Source of the DNA: Prolixibacteraceae bacterium
GTDB lineage: Bacteria > Bacteroidota > Bacteroidia > Bacteroidales > Prolixibacteraceae
Direction of reading: 5' to 3'
Length of the DNA stretch: 13,728 bases
NCBI GenBank assembly: GCA_027451165.1
Contig: DAIDJX010000062.1
Span: 1-13,728, forward strand
Part shown: positions 7,221 through 13,311 of the stretch, in pieces
Position numbering within the stretch: the stretch's first letter is position 1
Layout of the letters: each line of letters opens with the position of its first letter
Made by a program: the position numbers and the translations under genes
The notes under the pieces: generated by a model
Database searches by the model: none
Told to the model about the DNA's origin: nothing
The model's input: the letters and a program-made list of their open reading frames with translations, nothing else

Positions 7221-7991
7221 TTTCTTTTCGATGGGCTCTGGTTTGACCATCTCTTTTTTTACTTTGATTTCCCTGTTGATTTGGGGAATCTCCCTGATCA
7301 GTTCCTCATTTTCTCCATCCCCGTTCCGGATTTCAATCACTTTGTTTTCCTCCTCCTTCACCTCGTTCCGGATGATGGTAATTTTCTCTCTGCCTCCGGA
7401 AAGCTTTTTCTTTTCATAGGAAATGATTCCCGGATCGGTAAGATCAATCACATTCCTGCCCTGCAAATGACGTCTTATAGGCATGGCACCCAACGGTACA
7501 TCTAACACCGGGGAAAAAGGAGCATGCATCATCCGGTGCCGGGGCATTCGCACAGGCCGGTCCAGGAATACGTCTTTCTCCCCATCATCAGCGGTTTCGA
7601 CGTGGACGACAACCTTTTTCCCGCTATCCCCTACGGTCTCCGTTTCCGTGATGTACACCGGGACTCTGCCGCCTCTTCCCCGGTGAATGATTACCTTCTT
7701 CCCATCAACTTCCTCCCGGATGATTTCGAGATTTTTCAACATCGTATCCGACAGAACCTCCCCTGTGGATGTCCAGGTGAAATTCCTGCCTTTGCCGGAA
7801 TGAAAAACCTGAGCCTTGTCCCCGGCAATGATGGTATCCACCACCTGCTCTTTTCCGTCTTTGACTGTCACAATCCGGACATGGGTATTCTTCTTTTTTC
7901 CCGGAGGATCGTCCTGATGAAACGGTTTCATCCCGGAAGCCGCTACAAACATGGCGGCTACCACCAACACAAACAAAACATTCTTTTTCAT
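7218..7991 (-). CDS. Small secreted charged protein, divergent from sensor kinase
   Basis: I do not recognise a named family. The 257-residue product starts MKKNVLFVLVVAAMFVAASG, a signal peptide (about 1-20), so it is exported. The mature part is rich in Lys, Glu and Asp and reads as short beta-strand pairs. Similar phrases recur: VTVKDGKEQVVDTI (41-54), VDGKKVIIHRG (95-105), DSGKKVVVHVET (122-133) and SGGREKITIIRN (198-209). A His/Met/Arg patch lies at 149-175 (RMPRHRMMHAPF). The C-terminus is a highly charged tail. I start at ATG 7991: an upstream GTG at 8030 would add MPIFVPEQLNNGF, hide the signal peptide and place the -7 promoter box inside the coding region. Its divergence from the kinase gene and the shared regulator-like boxes suggest it is a target or periplasmic accessory of that system. 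That is inference. Confidence 0.85.
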   Translation of the reverse strand: MKKNVLFVLVVAAMFVAASGMKPFHQDDPPGKKKNTHVRIVTVKDGKEQVVDTIIAGDKAQVFHSGKGRNFTWTSTGEVLSDTMLKNLEIIREEVDGKKVIIHRGRGGRVPVYITETETVGDSGKKVVVHVETADDGEKDVFLDRPVRMPRHRMMHAPFSPVLDVPLGAMPIRRHLQGRNVIDLTDPGIISYEKKKLSGGREKITIIRNEVKEEENKVIEIRNGDGENEELIREIPQINREIKVKKEMVKPEPIEKK

Positions 7992-8017
7992 AAAACCATT
8001 ATTTAATTGTTCCGGAA

Positions 8018-8025
8018 CAAAGATA
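8018..8025 (-). promoter_or_regulatory. Bacteroidota -7 box for the secreted-protein gene
   Basis: TATCTTTG read on the minus strand matches the Bacteroidota -7 consensus TAnnTTTG exactly. A TTTG at 8045-8042 could be the -33 element, with a slightly short 16-bp spacing. The start site would fall near 8011-8013, giving a leader of about 20 nt before ATG 7991. This supports 7991 over the upstream GTG. Confidence 0.65.
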
Positions 8026-8047
8026 GGCACAAGCCTTCCTGCAAACC

Positions 8048-8085
8048 GGTTAAAGGCTGGTTAATTTTGGTTAAGGAAAGGTTAA
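8048..8085 (+). promoter_or_regulatory. Four phased GGTTAA boxes (probable response-regulator site)
   Basis: GGTTAA occurs at 8048-8053, 8059-8064, 8069-8074 and 8080-8085, so successive starts are 11, 10 and 11 bp apart. That is one helical turn each, putting all four on the same face of the DNA. OmpR/PhoB-family regulators bind exactly such direct repeats (for example GTTTA-type boxes of PhoP or PHO boxes of PhoB). The array lies centrally in the 133-bp divergent spacer, 22 bp from the minus -7 box and 27 bp from the plus -7 box. The obvious candidate binder is the regulator encoded at 10023-10715. Confidence 0.7.
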
Positions 8086-8112
8086 AACCTGTCATTCAGC
8101 AGGATGAATGGT

Positions 8113-8120
8113 TATCTTTG
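8113..8120 (+). promoter_or_regulatory. Bacteroidota -7 box just upstream of the kinase ATG
   Basis: TATCTTTG matches TAnnTTTG exactly and ends 4 bp before the ATG at 8125. No TTG/TTTG lies at the usual -33 distance, which is common for activator-dependent promoters. The predicted start site would be at or next to the ATG, implying a leaderless or near-leaderless transcript. Confidence 0.55.
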
Positions 8121-8124
8121 AACC

Positions 8125-9795
8125 ATGGTCAGAAAAATAATTACCGGACTGGTTGTGCTGATGGGGATTTCCATCGCTGGAATTATCATCGTTCAGCTGA
8201 TATGGGTAAAAAATGCGATACGCCTGCGAAATGAGCAATTCGAGCGGGGAGTATCTGATGCCATGCATCAAACGGTCAACCGGCTGGAGAAAATTCACGA
8301 TGTGATGGTGATCAGGCATCTGGCGCATCCTGATTCATTACCATTCTTCGGAAGGCAACCAGGCCCGCTGCCACCTGATGCAATACACCGCATTCCACGC
8401 CCGGTGATGGATAAAAGACATCCTGCAAGAATCATCCGGGAAAGGAATCAGGAGAAAGTAGAGATAGAAATAAAAACGGATTCGGTTAAATTCATGCAGG
8501 CCAAAAGGCCAACTGTATCCGGAGCTGTTTGGGTGGGAAAAGAGGATCCTGCCCAGGTTAGCCAGGTCATCGTTTTAAACGGCGATACCCTGTCAAAATC
8601 CGGAATAACCTTTAGCCGGGGTATGCAAACCCTTGACTCCATCAGCATCTTGTTGGACACGGCAACAACCGGGGAAAATGCCTGGTCAGGACGGGTCCGT
8701 GTAAGGGCTCAGAACCTGAGAAACCTGGCTGAAAAAGCGGTTACGGAAATAAAAGTACTGGACAATCCCCTTATTGACCGGCAGGAACTGGAAGAAATCC
8801 TTCAGGATGAACTGATAAACAGAAACATCCGTTTGCCATATCAATTCGGGATTATCAGGGATACCGCCATGCTCATGTCTTCTCCGGAACCAGACAGTCT
8901 GGCCCTGATGAATACGACTTACAGGATTGAGCTTTATCCCAACAGCATCTTTCGCAGGAACATTCAGCTTACCCTTTGGTTCCCGGCCCGTGACCGCTAT
9001 ATCTTTACTTCCATGGGATGGCTCCTCGGAGCTTCCCTGCTTTTCTCGCTGGTCATCCTGCTGGCCTTTTCGTTCAGCGTATTTTTCCTGCTCCGGCAGA
9101 AAAAGATTTCTGAAATGAAAGCCGACTTCATCAACAATATGACCCATGAATTCAAAACACCTATAGCGACCATTTCTGTCGCGTCAGATTCTATTCTGGA
9201 TCAAAAGGTGATCGGGGACCAATCAAAGGTGGCGTATTTCGCCTCCATGATCAAGAAAGAAAATCAGCGGATGAACCGTCAGGTGGAGGATATCCTGACC
9301 ATCGCCCGGCTGGAGAAGAAGGAACTCGGATTTAAATGGGAGTTTGTCAATATCCATGAAGTGATTGCAGAAGTTGCCGATGTGATCAGGGTACAGGTGG
9401 AGCAACGTCAGGGAACCCTGAATGAGCTTTTATCAGCCACCAATCCGCTGATTCGCAGCGACCGGCAGCACATCAGCCATGTAATTTTTAACCTCCTGGA
9501 TAATGCCCTCAAATATTCCCCCGGTAACCCGGAAATTACCATTGAAACGGGAAATACCAGGGAAGAATGTCTGATCAGGGTCACCGACAAAGGCATTGGC
9601 ATGAACCGGCAGGTACAAAGCAGGATATTTGAACGTTTTTACCGTCAACAAGGTGGCAATGTGCACAATGTGAAAGGATTCGGACTGGGGCTCAGTTATG
9701 TCAAAGCCATTGTGGAAGCGCATGGTGGAAGGATTACTGTAGAAAGTGAAGTAGGGAAAGGCAGCATATTTACGGTGTTTCTGCCGTACATATGA
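8125..9795 (+). CDS. Membrane sensor histidine kinase, RprX-like
   Basis: This is the sensor of a two-component system in the inner membrane. The 556 residues comprise TM1 (about 5-28), a large periplasmic region of about 265 residues (30-294), TM2 (about 295-323) and a cytoplasmic kinase. The HisKA domain holds the phosphoacceptor His341 in NNMTHEFKTPIA. The HATPase domain has the N-box NLLDNALKYS (456-465), the G1 box TDKGIGM (487-493), FERFYR (502-507) and GFGLGLSYVK (518-527). All catalytic motifs look intact. There is no HAMP domain; TM2 leads straight into the HisKA helix. I do not recognise the sensor domain by sequence. The ATG at 8125 gives the expected MVRKII basic start before TM1, though the promoter box sits only 4 bp upstream. 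The partner regulator follows after a 227-bp repeat-filled gap. The overall pattern resembles RprX of Bacteroides. Confidence 0.93.
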   Translation: MVRKIITGLVVLMGISIAGIIIVQLIWVKNAIRLRNEQFERGVSDAMHQTVNRLEKIHDVMVIRHLAHPDSLPFFGRQPGPLPPDAIHRIPRPVMDKRHPARIIRERNQEKVEIEIKTDSVKFMQAKRPTVSGAVWVGKEDPAQVSQVIVLNGDTLSKSGITFSRGMQTLDSISILLDTATTGENAWSGRVRVRAQNLRNLAEKAVTEIKVLDNPLIDRQELEEILQDELINRNIRLPYQFGIIRDTAMLMSSPEPDSLALMNTTYRIELYPNSIFRRNIQLTLWFPARDRYIFTSMGWLLGASLLFSLVILLAFSFSVFFLLRQKKISEMKADFINNMTHEFKTPIATISVASDSILDQKVIGDQSKVAYFASMIKKENQRMNRQVEDILTIARLEKKELGFKWEFVNIHEVIAEVADVIRVQVEQRQGTLNELLSATNPLIRSDRQHISHVIFNLLDNALKYSPGNPEITIETGNTREECLIRVTDKGIGMNRQVQSRIFERFYRQQGGNVHNVKGFGLGLSYVKAIVEAHGGRITVESEVGKGSIFTVFLPYI

Positions 9796-10022
9796 AATGA
9801 AAAGCGGAGGGCAGAGGGCTCTTGGGGCAAAAAGCTCCGAAGGAGCGCTGATATTGATAGAAACCGGCATGCCCCGCTTACCCCGCTCCGCAGTTTGAAA
9901 TACCGCCGTTGTGAATGGCAGAGAGCAAAGAGCCAACCCCAGTGCTTTAGCCTGGGGGTAGAACCGTACCCCGATCCCCGCTCCGCTCTTTGAAAAACGA
10001 CAGTTGCAATTATTAATGATAA
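9796..10022. other. Repeat-filled spacer between kinase and regulator genes
   Basis: The 227 bp contain no credible open frame. Nearly all of it is taken up by a two-unit GC-rich repeat with hairpins, annotated separately. The last 20 bp before the regulator ATG are AT-rich. I see no TAnnTTTG box, so whether the regulator has its own promoter or is read through from the kinase gene is unclear. Confidence 0.6.
9810..9995. repeat. Two-unit REP-like hairpin element
   Basis: Two diverged copies of one unit lie in tandem. Each has GGCAGAG(G/A)GC (9810-9819 and 9918-9927), then a hairpin. Unit 1 has GCTCC-GAA-GGAGC at 9834-9846, and unit 2 has CCCCAG...CTGGGG at 9937-9957. Next comes TAGAA(A)CCG (9858-9866 and 9959-9966). 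The 20-mer CCCCGCTCCGCnnTTTGAAA follows at 9881-9900 and again at 9976-9995, exactly 95 bp apart and differing only at the two n positions. GGCTCTT at 9817-9823 can also pair with AAGAGCC at 9928-9934. This structure fits a non-coding, REP/BIME-like interspersed repeat. No transposase is nearby. Confidence 0.75.
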
Positions 10023-10715
10023 ATGAAAAATAAAACCTCTTTATTCTTCGCTGAAGATGACCTGAGCTTCGGATCGGTACTGAAATCCTACCTGGAGATC
10101 AATGACTTTTCAGTCACCTGGGTCGACGATGGACGTTATGCCCTGGATCGTTTCCGTAACGGGCATTTTGACCTCTGCATCCTCGACGTTATGATGCCGC
10201 ACACCGATGGCTTCACCCTTGCTGCACAAATCAGGGCCATCAACCGGGAAATTCCCTTTATTTTCCTTACAGCCAAATCATTACGGGAAGATGTACTAAA
10301 AGGCTATAACCTGGGCGCCGACGATTACATCACCAAGCCTTTCGATTCCGAGGTCCTTCTTTGTAAGATCAAGGCCATTCTGAACAGGGGAAATGGGCGT
10401 CAGACAACCGGAAAGCAAATTTTGTCGCTCGGAAATTTTCAGTTTGATTACCACCTGAGGCAAATCTCCGGTCAGGATACTACTCAAACGCTTTCTCCCA
10501 AAGAAGCCGATTTGTTGCAACTGCTCCTGGAACACAAAAATGAACTCCTCCCCCGGGGGGTTGCCTTGCTGAAAATCTGGGGTGATGACAGCTATTTCAC
10601 CGCCCGCAGCATGGATGTCTTCATCTCTAAACTCAGAAAATACCTGCAATCAGATCCCCGGATTGAGATCAGAAGCATCCATGGCAGCGGTTACTTTCTT
10701 TCAGTAACTGAATAA
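10023..10715 (+). CDS. OmpR/PhoB-family response regulator, RprY-like
   Basis: This is a cytoplasmic DNA-binding response regulator of 230 residues. The receiver domain (about 5-121) has the acidic pocket Glu11-Asp12-Asp13, phosphoacceptor Asp55 in CILDVMMPHTDGF, the switch residue Thr83 in IFLTAKS and Lys105 in DYITKPF. The winged-helix DNA-binding domain (about 133-228) ends with RSMDVFISKLRKYL (the recognition-helix region) and the wing SIHGSGYFL. The LDVMMPxxDGFTLA...IPxIFLTAK...ITKPF...FTARSMDV pattern strongly resembles RprY of Bacteroides/Porphyromonas. I leave the symbol blank because orthology needs a tree. It is the likely partner of the kinase upstream and the likely binder of the GGTTAA boxes. 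The ATG at 10023 is the family start. Its stop is 26 bp from the convergent phosphoesterase stop, with no clear terminator between. Confidence 0.94.
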   Translation: MKNKTSLFFAEDDLSFGSVLKSYLEINDFSVTWVDDGRYALDRFRNGHFDLCILDVMMPHTDGFTLAAQIRAINREIPFIFLTAKSLREDVLKGYNLGADDYITKPFDSEVLLCKIKAILNRGNGRQTTGKQILSLGNFQFDYHLRQISGQDTTQTLSPKEADLLQLLLEHKNELLPRGVALLKIWGDDSYFTARSMDVFISKLRKYLQSDPRIEIRSIHGSGYFLSVTE

Positions 10716-10741
10716 TCCGCGGAATCTTCTGTTTGGAGCTG

Positions 10742-13189
10742 TCAATCCTCCTCCGCTTCTCCTTCAAAGAAGAACGCTGCCCTTACCGCCGGGGGGCAGG
10801 TGCTGTCCAGCCCTTTAACTGCTTTCCAGATCACCTCATTGAACTTCAGGTCGTCGATCTGGTCTTCCTTGGAAAAGTCAAATGTCTCGCTCATCTGCTG
10901 CCAGGCACTTTCATTCTGGTTCCTGGCACTGAGATCCACCTGGCAGGGTCGCACATTGAAAACCGGGTGATCCGGAGTCTTTTCAAAACAGCGCCACAAA
11001 GGAGTAGCCGCCGCATCGTACTGGCTCATGGGCGGCAGCCCCAGGATCAGTTCCATGGTTCTCAGCAACGACGCCGTGGTATAGGGAGTACTGTCAACAA
11101 ATCCTTTTTTGACATATCCACCCGCCAGGAAAGCAAGGCTACGGTGGGCATCCACATGGTCGGGGCCATTTTGTGCGTCGTCTTCAACGATCACCACCAG
11201 GCTTTCTTTCCAGATCGGACTGTGGCTCAGATAATCCACCATCATCCCCACGGCAAGATCGTTATCTGCCACATGCGCAAAAGGGGTTGGTCTCCCCAAC
11301 TTCAATCCTTCGGTATGGTCATTGATAATCCGGATGGTATTCAGGCGGGGCACAGCCTGAATGGCCATGAGCGAATCAAAATCCCGCTTCCACTGATGAA
11401 AGCGGATAGTGTCCATCACCGACTGATCCCAGGGCGTGAAATGGGTACAGTAATGCCCTTCCAATACCGGAATATTGGGCCCGCCAACTTCCACAAATTC
11501 CCCGTAGCTCCGGTAGCTTAAGCCTTTCCGCTGACAGTAATCCCAAAGAAAACCATCCTTATTGTTGGCAATTTCCCTGGTACCCTCTGCAGAATAGCTA
11601 CCACCCCTTCCTCCATAACTGGTTGGCCAGGTCTTTTCCAGGTAATCAGTGGCATAAGCCCCCATTGACCAGTTGTGGCCATCGGCGCTTACCTCGCCGT
11701 TCACGTAGAAATTATCCAGCAACACAAACTCCCTGGCCAGCGCATGGTGATTCGGGGTGATCTTCTCCCCGAACAGTACCAGGCTGGTATCTCCGTTTCC
11801 CTGGGGAAGGTCACCCAAGACCTGGTCGTATGTCCGGTTCTCCTTGATCACATAAAAAACATACTTAATGGGTGAAGGATCGCCTACTTTCCTCGGAACA
11901 GGATTCCCTTCCGCACCTTCCGCATGAAGCTCTTTACCTCCGATATACGGGGTATTTTCAAACACCATTTGGGTCAACTCCCGGATACTTTTCTCCTTCG
12001 GAATTTTCAGCAAACTCAGCGACCCCCTCAACAAACCGGCTATATATTGCACTTTCGTTCTGATCTCCTTGCCTCCTTCATGGTGCACCACTTCAGAACC
12101 CCTGCGGACAGGGTTCGGACCGTAGGGATTGGCCATAGAAGTGATCCCTTTTCCGTTGGCAACCAGAAGTTTGTTTCCGGATACCCTTACACAGGTCGGA
12201 TACCAGCCAGTCGGGATAAATCCAAGGCTTTTGCAGGTTCCCGGACTGGAAACATCAAAAACAGCCAGGCAATTGTTATCGGCATTGGCAATAAACAGCA
12301 TTTTTTCATCTTCACTCAGCGCGACACTGTTGGTGGTCGATCCCACCGGAGCTTTCGGATACAATGCCGTGTGAAGGCTTTCCACCACCTTACCCAGGCG
12401 TGTGTCTGCCACCAGCACATTGTTATCGTTGGCATTGGCAATAAACAGCCAGCGCCCATCCCGGGTAATACACAGGTCATTGGGATTATCACCGGCAGGT
12501 ATAAAACCAGTCATTTTTTGTTCCCGCGTATTAAAGATCAATACTTTGTCACAGCCCCAGCAAGTTGCGTACAACGTGCTTTGGTCGGGCGATAACAGGC
12601 AGGTAAAACCTTCTCCCCCAAGGGGATGTTTTGATAAAACGGATTTGCTTTGTGTATCAACTACATACAGGGAATTATCTTCGCGTGTTACCGCATAAAG
12701 CCTGTTGCTCCGGTCATCCAGTGCCAGGCCTCCGACCGAGATTTTCACCGGCCAGGGTTTACCCAGAATAATCGAATCCCGTAAAAACAGCTTGTTTTTC
12801 CTGACATCGTAACGAAGGATCAGGTTGTCATTTCCACCGGAAGCATACAACACTTTCCCGTCCCCGGAAAATGCGAGGCCAAGCCAGGCTTTGCCGACTG
12901 CCACCGAATCAACCACCCGCTGAGCGCCAATGTTGAAAAGCTGTATGGATTGGTCACTCTGTCCGTTGTTGGTAATGGCAGCCAGTTTTCCATCCGGAGA
13001 AATCACCAGATTCAGGGGCAAATCGCCTAAACTGAACATTTTCCCGGCCGGAGATAGTTTCCATCCGTTGGGAAGGGTAGTCTTTGGGATTTTTCCTTTC
13101 GGGAGCGTTTGAGCATTCACCATATGAAATGAAGCGAACAGGAAGTTAAAGGTTAACAACAAGGAAAGCAATAAAATTTTGATTTTCAT
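10742..13189 (-). CDS. Secreted YncE-like beta-propeller / phosphoesterase fusion
   Basis: This is an 815-residue exported two-domain protein with a signal peptide at about 1-26 (ending VNAQ). Residues 55-350 form a YncE/lactonase-type beta-propeller. Repeats such as ISPDGKLAAITNNG, RDGRWLFIANANDNNVLVADT and SEDEKMLFIANADNNCLAVFD are spaced as propeller blades. Residues 440-745 are an alkaline-phosphatase-fold phosphoesterase (phospholipase C/acid phosphatase-like). They include KENRTYDQVLGDL (449-461, Thr453 the likely nucleophile beside metal ligands), NGEVSADGHNWS (497-508), and VEDDAQNGPDHVDAHR (668-683), whose Asp/His residues should bind the second metal. The architecture matches proteins annotated as bifunctional YncE family/alkaline phosphatase family. 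It probably hydrolyses a phosphate ester in the periplasm or at the surface; the substrate is unknown. It is divergent from a TonB-dependent receptor gene, suggesting joint nutrient acquisition. Confidence 0.9.
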   Translation of the reverse strand: MKIKILLLSLLLTFNFLFASFHMVNAQTLPKGKIPKTTLPNGWKLSPAGKMFSLGDLPLNLVISPDGKLAAITNNGQSDQSIQLFNIGAQRVVDSVAVGKAWLGLAFSGDGKVLYASGGNDNLILRYDVRKNKLFLRDSIILGKPWPVKISVGGLALDDRSNRLYAVTREDNSLYVVDTQSKSVLSKHPLGGEGFTCLLSPDQSTLYATCWGCDKVLIFNTREQKMTGFIPAGDNPNDLCITRDGRWLFIANANDNNVLVADTRLGKVVESLHTALYPKAPVGSTTNSVALSEDEKMLFIANADNNCLAVFDVSSPGTCKSLGFIPTGWYPTCVRVSGNKLLVANGKGITSMANPYGPNPVRRGSEVVHHEGGKEIRTKVQYIAGLLRGSLSLLKIPKEKSIRELTQMVFENTPYIGGKELHAEGAEGNPVPRKVGDPSPIKYVFYVIKENRTYDQVLGDLPQGNGDTSLVLFGEKITPNHHALAREFVLLDNFYVNGEVSADGHNWSMGAYATDYLEKTWPTSYGGRGGSYSAEGTREIANNKDGFLWDYCQRKGLSYRSYGEFVEVGGPNIPVLEGHYCTHFTPWDQSVMDTIRFHQWKRDFDSLMAIQAVPRLNTIRIINDHTEGLKLGRPTPFAHVADNDLAVGMMVDYLSHSPIWKESLVVIVEDDAQNGPDHVDAHRSLAFLAGGYVKKGFVDSTPYTTASLLRTMELILGLPPMSQYDAAATPLWRCFEKTPDHPVFNVRPCQVDLSARNQNESAWQQMSETFDFSKEDQIDDLKFNEVIWKAVKGLDSTCPPAVRAAFFFEGEAEED

Positions 13190-13216
13190 CAGAATAAGTA
13201 TTATGATAATAAAATC

Positions 13217-13306
13217 AGGTTTTCCAGGTTTTTTTCTAAGAATGATGCCCTGAAAAACCTATGGCCAAATTACTAAATTTTGTTTTATTTGTCGCTTGAA
13301 AAACCT
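13217..13306. promoter_or_regulatory. Repeated AGGTTTTTCA-like motif in divergent promoter region
   Basis: AGGTTTTCCAGG at 13217-13228 and CCTGAAAAACCT at 13249-13260 are inverted arms matching at 11 of 12 positions, with a 20-bp spacer. TGAAAAACCT recurs as a direct copy at 13297-13306, just before the receptor ATG at 13312. Three copies in the 122-bp spacer between the phosphoesterase and receptor genes suggest an operator controlling both. I found no perfect TAnnTTTG box here. The nearest is TAAATTTTG near 13274, with one extra base. Confidence 0.4.
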
Positions 13307-13311
13307 TTTCC

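Noticed and set aside
7992..8030. GTG start at 8030 extending the secreted protein by 13 residues
   Set aside because: It would bury the signal peptide and put the exact TAnnTTTG box inside the coding sequence.
9796..10022. Small gene or tRNA in the kinase-regulator gap
   Set aside because: No cloverleaf with TTCGA-type arm or acceptor pairing, and no open frame of useful length. The hairpins are explained by a duplicated repeat unit.
10716..10741. Terminator between the regulator and phosphoesterase genes
   Set aside because: The 26 bp contain only a CCGCGG hexamer palindrome and no stem-loop with a T-run.
10733..11521. 262-codon open frame on the plus strand opposite the phosphoesterase gene
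   Set aside because: It has low-complexity, family-less sequence and lies wholly antisense to a well-supported gene. It is a shadow frame.
11924..12595. 223-codon plus-strand open frame opposite the beta-propeller
   Set aside because: The repeats in it mirror the propeller blades on the other strand, and there is no independent coding signal.
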